Shown here piece by piece: positions 41,576-50,076 of a stretch of 50,861 nt of DNA (positions are counted from its first letter, which is position 1; each line of letters starts with the position of its first letter). The translations under genes and the position numbers were made by a program. Below the pieces are notes generated by a model that ran no database searches, was not told where the DNA came from, and saw nothing but the letters and a program-made list of their open reading frames with translations. Source of the DNA: Bacteroidales bacterium (GTDB taxonomy: Bacteria; Bacteroidota; Bacteroidia; Bacteroidales; UBA3824); NCBI GenBank assembly GCA_024401025.1, contig JAKSLV010000007.1:1-50861 (forward strand). The letters are read 5' to 3'.

Positions 41576-43468
41576 ATGAAAAAGAGTGTTTTCTCATTTC
41601 TTACTTTGGCCTTTTTCTGGGTTTCTTTGCTCAGTTGCCATGGTGTAACCAATATGATGAAATCGCCAAATGGAAACATATTGGTGAATGTGGTGGAAAC
41701 CGCCGACACCAAAACCGTATCGCTTCATGTGAGCTACGCGCGAGCCGGCGCCCCGCAGATAAGGGCCATCGATTTCTCGCAGCTTGGAATCACTATGGGC
41801 GACACCAATCTTCACAGCTTCAGCCTTGCAGGTTTTCAGGAAGGCCGCAGGGAGAAAATCGACTATCAGATGATTTCTGGAAAACGCTCGCATTGCAGCA
41901 ACGAGGTCAACACCTATATTATAAACCTGAAAGATGATTATTCCAACAAGCTGGATGTGGAGGTAAAGGTCTTCAACGACGGCATAGCCTTCCGCTACGT
42001 TTCCAAGATGTCTGGCAAGATTTCCGTAGGACCCGAATCCACAGTGTTCGAGGTGCCCGACGGACATAGCAGATGGATATCAGAGTGGGATTGGAATCAG
42101 GCCTACGAGAGTCTCTATCCACGCACCAGCAGCGCCGAGGCCAAGCATTATCAGCTGCCCGCGCTCATACAGTCGGATACCAAATGTTTCGTGCTTGTTA
42201 CTGAGGCTGGGGTAGAGCGTCATAACTCCGCCGCATCCATTTACGGACAGGAGGGCAAAAGCTCGGCCTATACAATAAGGCCCGACGAAAACGCCATTGC
42301 GGTAGAGAATTTTACATCGCCATGGCGCGTGGCCATCATAGGATCGCTTTCCGACATTGTGGAGAGCACCATCGTTACCGACCTGGCTCCCGAAAACAGA
42401 ATTGGCGACATCAGCTGGATAAAACCCGGCGTGGTGTCATGGATATACTGGGCCTACAACCACGGCAGCAAGGATTTCCAGATTGTGAAACAGTATATCG
42501 ACATGGCTGCCAAGCTTAATCTTCCATACGTGCTCATAGATGCCGAGTGGGACGAGATGCAGAATGGCGGCTCCATAAAGGACGCCATAGAATATGCCGA
42601 CAAGCTGGGCGTGGGTTGCCTTATATGGTACAACTCGTCCACAGCGTGGGTAAGCAACGGCGCTCCTGGTCCATTCTACAGACTCAACAAGCCGGAGGAC
42701 CGCGAGAGAGAATTCGCATGGCTGGAGAAGATGGGCGTAAAGGGCGTAAAGATCGACTTCTTCAAGGGCGACCTTCAGGAAACCATGGAATACTGCATCG
42801 ACCTTCTGGAGAGCGCAGCCAAGCATCACCTCATGGTAAACTTCCACGGAGCCACACTGCCCCGCGGATGGCAGCGCACATATCCCAACCTGCTTAGCAC
42901 CGAGGCCGTGCGCGGCGCCGAGTGGTACAACAACGGCCCTCAGTTTACCGAGCCTGCCGCCTGCCACAACGCCACACTGCCTTTTACACGCAACGTGGTG
43001 GGTCCTATGGACTACACGCCATGCACTTTCAGCGATTCGCAGTTCCCTCACATAACCACCCACGCGCATGAACTGTCGCTCACGGTATTGTTCGAGAGCG
43101 CGCTTCAGCATCTGGCCGACAAGCCCGAGAGCTATTACGCTCAGCCCAAGGAGGTTCAGGACTTCCTCTCGCAGCTGCCTTCCACATGGGACGACACCAA
43201 GCTCTTGGAGGGTTATCCCGGCGACTACGTGGTATTGGCCCGCCGCAAGGGCAACAAGTGGTACATAGGATGTGCCAACGGAAGCTCCATCGACAGGTTT
43301 GTAACCATCGACCCTTCGGTTTTGGGCGGCAAGATAAAAGGCGTTCAGCTTTTCGAGGACGACGATCCCGCATCCCACACCTGGCGCATTTCCAATCCTC
43401 ACAACATATCCAACCCCATCAAGTGCTATCCACGCGGAGGCTTCGTCATGGTGGTGGATGTAAAGTAA
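41576..43468 (+). CDS. GH97 glycoside hydrolase lipoprotein, probable retaining alpha-galactosidase subgroup
   Basis: The product has 630 aa. Its lipoprotein signal ends LLSC with Cys21. An N-terminal beta-sandwich (about 25-290; SPNGNILVNV ... DDYSNKLDVEVKVFNDGIAFRYV) precedes a TIM barrel (PGVVSWIYWAYNHGSKDFQIVKQYIDMAAKLNLPYVLIDAEWDEM) and a C-terminal beta domain. In GH97 the inverting SusB branch uses glutamate bases, while the retaining alpha-galactosidase branch (BT1871 type) uses an Asp nucleophile and a Glu acid/base 55 residues later. Here Asp394 (VKIDFF) and Glu449 (STEAVRGAEW) are exactly 55 apart, supporting the retaining type. No sus genes are adjacent. A long structured leader precedes it, and ubiX follows after 25 bp. 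Confidence 0.9.
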   Translation: MKKSVFSFLTLAFFWVSLLSCHGVTNMMKSPNGNILVNVVETADTKTVSLHVSYARAGAPQIRAIDFSQLGITMGDTNLHSFSLAGFQEGRREKIDYQMISGKRSHCSNEVNTYIINLKDDYSNKLDVEVKVFNDGIAFRYVSKMSGKISVGPESTVFEVPDGHSRWISEWDWNQAYESLYPRTSSAEAKHYQLPALIQSDTKCFVLVTEAGVERHNSAASIYGQEGKSSAYTIRPDENAIAVENFTSPWRVAIIGSLSDIVESTIVTDLAPENRIGDISWIKPGVVSWIYWAYNHGSKDFQIVKQYIDMAAKLNLPYVLIDAEWDEMQNGGSIKDAIEYADKLGVGCLIWYNSSTAWVSNGAPGPFYRLNKPEDREREFAWLEKMGVKGVKIDFFKGDLQETMEYCIDLLESAAKHHLMVNFHGATLPRGWQRTYPNLLSTEAVRGAEWYNNGPQFTEPAACHNATLPFTRNVVGPMDYTPCTFSDSQFPHITTHAHELSLTVLFESALQHLADKPESYYAQPKEVQDFLSQLPSTWDDTKLLEGYPGDYVVLARRKGNKWYIGCANGSSIDRFVTIDPSVLGGKIKGVQLFEDDDPASHTWRISNPHNISNPIKCYPRGGFVMVVDVK

Positions 43469-43493
43469 GGCGCTGCACCTTATATAATATGTC

Positions 43494-44048
43494 ATGAAAA
43501 TAGTATTGGCCATAACTGGTGCGTCGGGCTCAATATACGCCGGCAGGCTGCTGTCGTATATGGAGAAATCTCCCGAAGTAGATAAAATATCAGTAGTATT
43601 ATCGCAAAATGCTATAGAAATCTATAAGTCTGAGACTGGCGCTCAGATATCCGCCGGCGGCAAGGTGGATGTTTACGGCAGTCACGATTTTTCCGCGCCA
43701 TTCGCATCCGGCAGTTGCGACTACGACGCCATGGTGATATGTCCGTGCAGCATGGGCACTTTGGGGCGTGTGGCCGCCGGAGTATCCGACTCGCTGATTA
43801 CCAGGGCCGCCGATGTTATGATGAAAGAGCGTCGCAGGCTGATACTTGTGCTCCGCGAAACTCCCTACAGCCTTGTCCACATCCGCAATATGGAAACCGT
43901 AACGCTGTCGGGCGGCATCATCTGTCCGGCATGTCCTAGTTTCTATTCCAAACCCGACACATTGGAAGCCCTTGCCGATACCGTGGTCTTTCGTGTACTT
44001 AGCCTTCTCGGTATCCCGAATTCTGGATTCAGATGGGGTGAGAAATAA
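43494..44048 (+). CDS. ubiX: UbiX-family flavin prenyltransferase
   Basis: The product has 184 aa. It has the flavoprotein signature MKIVLAITGASGSIYAGRLL, CPCSMGTLGRVAAGVSDSLITRAADVMMKERRRLILVLRETPYSLVHIRNM, and GGIICPACPSFYSKP. UbiX attaches a dimethylallyl group to FMN to make the prenylated flavin cofactor of UbiD decarboxylases. No ubiD is in the window. It lies 25 bp after the GH97 gene and is probably co-transcribed, though no metabolic connection is obvious. An inverted repeat follows at 44120-44161. Confidence 0.95.
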   Translation: MKIVLAITGASGSIYAGRLLSYMEKSPEVDKISVVLSQNAIEIYKSETGAQISAGGKVDVYGSHDFSAPFASGSCDYDAMVICPCSMGTLGRVAAGVSDSLITRAADVMMKERRRLILVLRETPYSLVHIRNMETVTLSGGIICPACPSFYSKPDTLEALADTVVFRVLSLLGIPNSGFRWGEK

Positions 44049-44119
44049 TTGAAAATCAGTATTTTCTAACTTGATTCCGTTTATTTTATCATAAAATTTA
44101 AATATTTTTAACAATACTG

Positions 44120-44161
44120 CTCCACAATGTGCTGTAATTTGGAAAAATACACATTGTGGAG
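44120..44161 (+). repeat. 12-bp perfect inverted repeat downstream of ubiX
   Basis: CTCCACAATGTG (44120-44131) and CACATTGTGGAG (44150-44161) are exact inverted copies with an 18-nt loop. TTAAAATTT follows, a poor T tract, so it may be a weak terminator or an operator upstream of the lysozyme promoter (44223-44253). The rest of the 44049-44364 gap is A+T-rich with no gene. Confidence 0.7.
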
Positions 44162-44222
44162 TTAAAATTTGGCTAAAATATGCACCGTCAAATGTAAAAA
44201 AATAAAAAAAAGTAGAAAAAAA

Positions 44223-44253
44223 TTTGCAGTTAATTTACTTATATCTAACTTTG
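44223..44253 (+). promoter_or_regulatory. Promoter of the lysozyme locus
   Basis: TTTG (44223-44226), 19-bp spacer, TAacTTTG (44246-44253). The predicted leader is about 105 nt. Confidence 0.85.
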
Positions 44254-44364
44254 CTTCCGTAATGGTTCGCCAAAGTGTATTTTCTATGGTCAATTAATTA
44301 TAATCTGGCAATTATAGTTAACTGAATTAATTAGAAAAACTCACAAACAAAAAAGCGAAACATT

Positions 44365-45222
44365 ATGAGAAACTCTATTATTAAAAGAGCCGTCTTGAGC
44401 GGCCTCATGGTATTGTGCACAAGCAGTGCGTCGGCCCCGAAACCCAACAACTTCCATTATGGAACGCCGGTGCTTGCCTTTGGTATCGATATCAGCATAC
44501 TTACCGACTGCAACAGACTTCAGGAGAAGCTTGTGGCCCTTTATCCGCCGGCCAACTGGCAGGATAGCGCCCCCGCTCCGGAAAAGTCAGCCAAGCCCCG
44601 CGCCGTGTGCAGCGTGGCTGCGGCATCTCCGCCTTGAAGTGGTGTTGACGGTTTCGAGTACCACAAGTCGATGGTAAGTCCCAACAGCTCCTACAACGAA
44701 CTCTACGAGCTGGCCATCAGCTTCATAAAATTCCACGAGGGATTTGCTGGAGGCAAGGCGTATTACTGCGCCGCGGGCTACAAGACCATCGGATACGGAC
44801 ACGTGGTGAAACCCACCGAGATTTTCCCCGAACGAATTACACTGGCCGAGGCCGACCGTCTCCTGCGCCGCGATTTCGATTTCAGCATCAGATGCGCGCA
44901 GAAATACTCCCCTCAGCTAAAGGGCGCACAGCTGCTGGCCGTGGCACACTTCTGCTTTGCCAAGGGCCCGGGCAACTACGAGAGCTCCACACTTAGGAAA
45001 CTCATCAACCAGGGTATTGACCCTACCGACGAGTTCAGAAAGTGGTGCAAGTACCGCACGCCTCAGGGTGTGATGGTGAAATCCCGATACAGCCTTAATA
45101 TCCGCGAGTGGGAGATATGTATGTACAACAACAGCAATCAGCCTGATACATACGAATTTATGGACGATCTGCCCCTTATCGGCATAGATTCTGCCGAAGT
45201 TAATTATATAAGCGAAATCTAA
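44365..45222 (+). pseudogene. Secreted GH24-type lysozyme gene interrupted by an in-frame TGA
   Basis: Two segments lie in the same frame. The first (44365-44637) encodes MRNSIIKRAVLSGLMVLCTSSASA, a signal peptide, then GIDISILTDCNRLQEKLVALYPPANW and a Pro/Ala-rich linker, and ends at TGA 44635-44637. The frame continues without another stop through SGVDGFEYHK and an ATG at 44671 to TAA at 45220-45222. The second part is a GH24 phage-type lysozyme: FHEGF with the catalytic Glu, YYCAAGYKTIGYGH, AEADRLLRRDFD, and LLAVAHFCFAKGPGNYESSTLRKLIN. Cys replaces the common Asp nine or ten residues after the Glu, a variant seen in other GH24 enzymes. TGA ends several intact genes here, so it is not a sense codon. 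A nonsense mutation, sequencing error or read-through could explain it. The promoter and terminator look intact. Confidence 0.75.
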
Positions 45223-45256
45223 AGTTTGCAAAAGCTTTGGGTTTCGCTTTTTTTTT
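45211..45256 (+). terminator. Terminator overlapping the end of the lysozyme gene
   Basis: AGCGAAA (45211-45217, in the last two codons) pairs with TTTCGCT (45242-45248), with inner AAAG/CTTT pairing, followed by nine T residues. Confidence 0.8.
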
Positions 45257-45266
45257 ACTAATTTCG
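45236..45266 (+). promoter_or_regulatory. Probable promoter of the second DUF2723 gene
   Basis: TTTG (45236-45239), 19-bp spacer, TAatTTcG (45259-45266) with one mismatch in the -7 box. The -33 element lies inside the lysozyme terminator stem, so the two signals overlap. Confidence 0.5.
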
Positions 45267-45298
45267 CAAGTTGAATATTAACACATTTTTTCCCCGCA

Positions 45299-48200
45299 AT
45301 GAGAGATTTCAAGACAGTGGATAGGGTAGTGGGCTGGGCCGTGTTTGCGGTGGCCACCATATCGTATCTGCTCACCATAGAGCCAACGGCCAGCTACTGG
45401 GACTGCGGCGAGTTTATCTGCACGGCATTCCGCCAGGAGGTGGGACATCCGCCCGGAGCCCCGCTCTTTATGATTCTGGGCAGGTTTTTCTCGCTGTTCG
45501 CGTTTGGCGATGTGGAGAAAGTATCAGTAATGATAAACTCCATGAGCGCCATAGCCAGCGGACTCACCATCCTGTTCCTCTACTGGAGCATCAGCCACAT
45601 AGCCCGTCGCATAGTGTGCGGAGTCCAGGGAGCTGATGCCGCCTCCATCGCGCAGCGCATATCCATAATAGGCAGCGGCGTGGTGGGATCGTTGGCATAC
45701 GCCTACACCGACACGTTTTGGTTTTCGGCCGTGGAGGGCGAGGTGTACGCCATGAGCTCGCTGTTTACGGCTGTGGTGTTCTGGTGTATCCTCAAATGGG
45801 AAGACGAGGCATCGCAGAAATACAGCAACCGGTGGCTGGTGCTGATATGCTACCTCATGGGCCTCAGCATAGGCGTGCATCTGCTAAACCTGCTGGTGAT
45901 ACCGGCCATAGTGTTTGTATACTACTTCAAGAAATACGAGACCACGGGTCTGGGAATTATCAAGGCGTTTCTTGTAAGCTGTCTGATACTTGCCGGAGTG
46001 CTGTACGGCATCATACCCGGCGTGGTGTGGCTGGCATCCAGATTCGAGCTGATGTTCACCAACGGAATGGGCTTGCCATACAACACCGGCACCATAATAT
46101 ACGTTGTGCTGGGCGTGGGTGCTCTGGTGTATGGGCTCTACTATTCGGCCAGAAACGGCAAGGTGGTGATAAACACAATATTGCTGTGCGTATCAGTAAT
46201 AATAATAGGATACTCGTCGTTTGCCATGATAGTGATACGCTCGGCGGCCAATCCGCCCATGGACGAGAACAACCCCGACAACGTGTTTGCGCTTCAGGGC
46301 TACCTCAACCGCGAGCAATACGGCGACCGTCCGCTCCTAAGGGGAGAGTATTTCAACTCTGTGATAGAGCGTTACGAGGACGGCAGCCCCACATACATAC
46401 AGCGCAACGGACGCTACGAGATAGTGGACCACAAGCCGGTGCACATATACGAGCCGGGCTCCACCACGTTTTTCCCGCGCATGTACAGCCCCGATCCCAT
46501 GCACGTGAGGGGATATCAGTATTGGGCCGGATTGGAAAACACCGCCGCAAAGCCCACCTTCGGGCAAAACCTGGCGTTCTTTTTCCGCTATCAGATCAAC
46601 TACATGTACCTCAGGTATTTGTGGTGGAATTTCATAGGCCGCCAAAACGACATACAGGGTCATGACAACAGCCCGATACACGGCAACTGGATATCGGGAA
46701 TACCCTCCATCGACAACGCGCGCCTGGGCGATCAGGGCCTGCTCTCTGATGCTCTCCAAAACAACAAGGGCAACAACAAGTATTACTTTCTGCCCCTGAT
46801 ACTTGCCATTTTCGGCGTGCTATACATGCTCATGTCGGGCAAGGACGGCCGACAGTACTGCTGGGTGGTGTTCCTGTTTTTCTTCATGACGGGAATCGCC
46901 ATTGTGGTGTACCTCAATCAGACACCGTATCAGCCCCGTGAGCGCGATTATGCCTACGCCGGCAGTTTCTACGCGTTTGCCATGTACGTGGGTTTCGGCA
47001 TGGCGTTTCTGTGCAGGGTGGCCGAAAAGTATGTGGGCCGCAGCGTGGCGTCGGCATCAGTAGCCCTGATGCTGTCCATAGTGTGCGGGCCCCTGATACT
47101 TGCCATACAGAACTGGGACGACCACGACCGTTCGGGCCGATACACCGCACGCGATTTCGGCAAAAACTATCTGGAATCGTGCGCGCCCAACGCAATACTG
47201 TTTACCAATGGCGACAACGACACCTTCCCTCTCTGGTATGCTCAGGAGGTGGAAGGCATCAGGACCGACGTAAGGGTGGTGAACCTGGCCTACCTGAACA
47301 CCCACTGGTACATAAACCAGATGAGGCGCAAGGCCTACCTCAGCAATCCGCTGCCCATAAGCATCAGCAGCGACAAGCTGGTGGAGGGCAGCCGCGACGT
47401 GGTATACCACAACGAGGTTCCCAACATGTTTTTTGCCCAGAAATACGAGACCAACCTGCCCAAATACGCCCAGAGGGTGGACGCCGTGCATGGCAAACTG
47501 CTGGAGCTGCTGGGCAACAGCGGTTTCCAGAAGGCGCTGCCCGGCGATTACGACGCCGTGGTAAACAAGCTTCAGCTAAAAGACCAGCCCGTGCAGATGG
47601 CCAGGTTCATAAACGGACTGGCCCAGCAGCCCGAGAAGCTGGGTGTGGATAGGGGAAGCATCAGCACATTGAAAAACGACATGGACCTGCTGGTGGCCGA
47701 GATATGCCGCGAGCCCGTGCCGCTGGATGCCATTGTGGACCTGATAGCCGACGATTCCGAGAACAGCAAGGCCGTAATGGATAACGGCGAGAAGGTGGAT
47801 TTTGTGCCTACGCTAAACTACATGCTGCCCGTGGACAAGGCCCGCGTGATAGCCAGCGGCACTGTGGCCGGGGCTGATACCGCAAGGATTGTGGACCGCC
47901 TGGTGTGGAAGCATCCGCGCGGATACATCCGCAAGGCCGAGCTGATGGTGCTGGACATTCTGGCCCACAACAACTGGGAGCGCCCCGTGTATTTCGCCAT
48001 TACGGTGGGCAACGAGGCGTATCAGGGCCTTGACAAATATTTCCGGCTGGACGGCCTTGCCTACAGGCTGGTGCCGGTGGAGACCAAACCCGCAAACGGC
48101 GAGCGCGGATATGTGGATCCCGACATCATGTACAGCGCATACTGTCAGAAGTTTGCCTGGGGCGGCATCGACAACCCCGGCGTGTATCTGGACGAGAACA

Positions 48201-48736
48201 ACCTGAGGATGCTGATGAACGTGAAGAACGGATTCTGCCGACTGGCCGGCGCCTATGTGGACCGTGGCAACAACGACAAGGCCGTAGAGGTGGCCGACAG
48301 ATGCTACAAGGTGATGCCCCGCAATCTGGTGGCGCCATCGTATTACGATGTGGAGATGGCCAGGATATACTACAGAACCGGATGCAGCGACAAGGCCCGT
48401 AGCGTGATGGACGCGCTGGGCGAGCAGATTTTCCAGGACCTGAGGTATTTCACAAGCCTTGGCGGCGATATGGCGGAGCTGGTGCAGACAGATTTCGACA
48501 GATCGGCGGCGCTGGCCCACGAGGTGGTAAGGCAGCTGCGCGAGAACGGCGATGCCGATTATGCCAGAAGGTACGCACTAAAGTTTGCCGACATACTAAG
48601 GAACGTGCCGCTGCTTACAAATGTAACTGCCGGCACCGTGGACAGCAAGAGCTTCTACGATATGTATATGCGCATGAGCGACAGCCAGAAACAGCTGGTG
48701 CAGATATTCATGTTTTTGCTCGACGAGAGCATTTGA
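45299..48736 (+). CDS. DUF2723 (GT117/TMEM260-like) membrane protein, paralogue 2
   Basis: The product has 1145 aa and is collinear with the protein at 13524-16859: LLTIEPTASYWDCGEFICTAFRQEVGHPPGAPL near residues 23-55, FWFSAVEGEVYAMSSLFTAVVFW, NREQYGDRPLLRGEYF, NQTPYQPRERDYAYAGSFYAF, NWDDHDRSGRYTARDFGKNYLESCAPNAILFTNGDNDTFPLWYAQEVEG. About 10-12 membrane segments precede a soluble C-terminal half with TPR-like helices. A GT-C glycosyltransferase using a lipid-linked donor is inferred from the WDCGEF region and the TMEM260 relationship. It differs from paralogue 1 mainly in the soluble middle (residues about 700-850). It heads a gene string with a polysaccharide deacetylase (27 bp gap), a CvpA-like protein and a CvfB-like protein. 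Confidence 0.88.
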   Translation: MRDFKTVDRVVGWAVFAVATISYLLTIEPTASYWDCGEFICTAFRQEVGHPPGAPLFMILGRFFSLFAFGDVEKVSVMINSMSAIASGLTILFLYWSISHIARRIVCGVQGADAASIAQRISIIGSGVVGSLAYAYTDTFWFSAVEGEVYAMSSLFTAVVFWCILKWEDEASQKYSNRWLVLICYLMGLSIGVHLLNLLVIPAIVFVYYFKKYETTGLGIIKAFLVSCLILAGVLYGIIPGVVWLASRFELMFTNGMGLPYNTGTIIYVVLGVGALVYGLYYSARNGKVVINTILLCVSVIIIGYSSFAMIVIRSAANPPMDENNPDNVFALQGYLNREQYGDRPLLRGEYFNSVIERYEDGSPTYIQRNGRYEIVDHKPVHIYEPGSTTFFPRMYSPDPMHVRGYQYWAGLENTAAKPTFGQNLAFFFRYQINYMYLRYLWWNFIGRQNDIQGHDNSPIHGNWISGIPSIDNARLGDQGLLSDALQNNKGNNKYYFLPLILAIFGVLYMLMSGKDGRQYCWVVFLFFFMTGIAIVVYLNQTPYQPRERDYAYAGSFYAFAMYVGFGMAFLCRVAEKYVGRSVASASVALMLSIVCGPLILAIQNWDDHDRSGRYTARDFGKNYLESCAPNAILFTNGDNDTFPLWYAQEVEGIRTDVRVVNLAYLNTHWYINQMRRKAYLSNPLPISISSDKLVEGSRDVVYHNEVPNMFFAQKYETNLPKYAQRVDAVHGKLLELLGNSGFQKALPGDYDAVVNKLQLKDQPVQMARFINGLAQQPEKLGVDRGSISTLKNDMDLLVAEICREPVPLDAIVDLIADDSENSKAVMDNGEKVDFVPTLNYMLPVDKARVIASGTVAGADTARIVDRLVWKHPRGYIRKAELMVLDILAHNNWERPVYFAITVGNEAYQGLDKYFRLDGLAYRLVPVETKPANGERGYVDPDIMYSAYCQKFAWGGIDNPGVYLDENNLRMLMNVKNGFCRLAGAYVDRGNNDKAVEVADRCYKVMPRNLVAPSYYDVEMARIYYRTGCSDKARSVMDALGEQIFQDLRYFTSLGGDMAELVQTDFDRSAALAHEVVRQLRENGDADYARRYALKFADILRNVPLLTNVTAGTVDSKSFYDMYMRMSDSQKQLVQIFMFLLDESI

Positions 48737-48763
48737 TGTGTAAAAAAAAACAATACTACAGAT

Positions 48764-49411
48764 ATGCCTGATTTCATAGTACATCCGCCAGAGATAGTGC
48801 GGCATTTCTTCAAGCGTTACACTTGGAAACTGGTGCCCGAAAACGAGGACGAGAGGGTGCTCTACCTGACATTCGACGACGGCCCCATCCCCGAGATGAC
48901 GCCCGGCACGCTGGACCTCCTGGCCAAGTATGATGCCAAGGCCACGTTTTTCTGCGTGGGCGATAATGTGCGCAAGTATCCGGAAATATACAAGCGCATT
49001 CTGGACGAGGGCCACAGCGTGGGAAACCACACCTACAACCATCTTCAGGGCATCCTTACGCGCAACGAGGAGTATCTCGAAAACGTGCGCAAGGCCGATG
49101 AGCTGATAGACAGCAACCTTTTCCGCCCGCCCCACGGCAGGATGAAACGCAGGCAGACCCTGGAGCTCTGCAAGGACCGCAAGATTATTCTCTGGGACAT
49201 CCTCACCAAGGACTACGACCAGCGTGTGACACCCGCCAGGTGTCTCCAGAATGTGATGGACAACGTTTCTACGGGCGCCATCATTGTTTTCCACGACAAC
49301 CTGAAGGCCCTGCAAAACCAGCGCTACGCCCTGGAGCAGACCTTGAAAAGATATACGCTGGATGGATACACCTTTAAGGCCATCCCGTATTCCAAGTTGT
49401 TGAAAGCTTGA
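48764..49411 (+). CDS. Polysaccharide deacetylase (CE4, NodB domain)
   Basis: The product has 215 aa with no signal peptide. NodB motifs are in order: TFDDGP at 36-41 (Asp38 catalytic base, Asp39 metal ligand), GHSVGNHTYNH (metal-binding histidines), RPPHGR, WDILTKDYD and IIVFHD. The fold should remove N- or O-acetyl groups from a polysaccharide, possibly peptidoglycan or a cell-surface glycan; the substrate is unknown. The lack of a signal peptide suggests a cytoplasmic or membrane-associated site, or an export route not obvious here. It begins 27 bp after the DUF2723 stop, and a joint role in glycan modification is a fair inference. Confidence 0.92.
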   Translation: MPDFIVHPPEIVRHFFKRYTWKLVPENEDERVLYLTFDDGPIPEMTPGTLDLLAKYDAKATFFCVGDNVRKYPEIYKRILDEGHSVGNHTYNHLQGILTRNEEYLENVRKADELIDSNLFRPPHGRMKRRQTLELCKDRKIILWDILTKDYDQRVTPARCLQNVMDNVSTGAIIVFHDNLKALQNQRYALEQTLKRYTLDGYTFKAIPYSKLLKA

Positions 49412-49441
49412 TTTTTATTTACTGACATAAACGTATTGGAT

Positions 49442-50023
49442 ATGATGAATACTTTAGCAATACTTCTTGATTCATCTGCCACTATCACTATCCCATTGGG
49501 CAGTGGTGTGGATTTCGTTATCGGCGTGCTGGTGATTGTGGGCGCGATAATAGGCTACAAGCGCGGCGTGATAGTGGAGTGCATCGGCTTTTTCGCAGTG
49601 TTGGTGTGGCTTACTATCTGCGTTAATATCTCCAAGTACATATTCGGCTACCTGGAGCCCCGAAGCGATGTGCCTGATCTGTTCTCCATTATCATCATGA
49701 CTGTGCTGTTTGTAGCTGGCCTGGTGTTCCTTATCAGCAGGGTTACCTTCCATACTCAGGTGATGCTTCAGAGCACCGCCCTGGGGACTTCCGCAAAGTA
49801 TCTCGGGGCGTTTTTCGGTGCGGCCAAGTATTATCTGATATCTGCCGTTTTCCTGGTAACCATTTTCAAGATAGAGGAGCACGCCAAGTTTCTGCCTCCC
49901 GACGCCAAGTTTTCAAGGATGTCGCGAGCCAGCGTTTATCTGATAACGAGAGCGTATCCGTATCTACAGCTCGACCGCAAGTCGCACAAGCCCGACGATT
50001 ACCCAAACAAGGGTGGCGAGTAG
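49442..50023 (+). CDS. CvpA-like inner-membrane protein
   Basis: The product has 193 aa from the ATG at 49442; ATG 49445 and an upstream TTG at 49436 are alternatives. It has four hydrophobic segments at about 23-42, 48-66, 84-103 and 130-148. The pattern DFVIGVLVIVGAIIGYKRGVIVECIGFFAVLVWL matches the CvpA family (first helix, G-x-x-x-G-(F/Y)-x-(R/K)-G), as does KYLGAFFGAAKYYLISAVFLV. CvpA proteins are needed for colicin V production in Escherichia coli and for envelope stress tolerance; their precise activity is unresolved. The C-terminus is soluble and basic. It lies 30 bp after the deacetylase gene. Confidence 0.78.
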   Translation: MMNTLAILLDSSATITIPLGSGVDFVIGVLVIVGAIIGYKRGVIVECIGFFAVLVWLTICVNISKYIFGYLEPRSDVPDLFSIIIMTVLFVAGLVFLISRVTFHTQVMLQSTALGTSAKYLGAFFGAAKYYLISAVFLVTIFKIEEHAKFLPPDAKFSRMSRASVYLITRAYPYLQLDRKSHKPDDYPNKGGE

Positions 50024-50076
50024 CCGCCGGCTTGATAGTTTTCTTTATTCAATAACAACACACAACTGAATACATT

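Noticed and set aside
42437-43513. Minus-strand frame of 358 codons opposite the GH97 gene
   Set aside because: It is the antisense shadow of conserved GH97 coding sequence, with no recognisable motifs.
44635-44637. TGA as a sense codon (recoding or alternative genetic code)
   Set aside because: TGA terminates several intact genes in this window, and no selenocysteine-type element or selenoprotein family applies, so a nonsense mutation or sequencing error is simpler.
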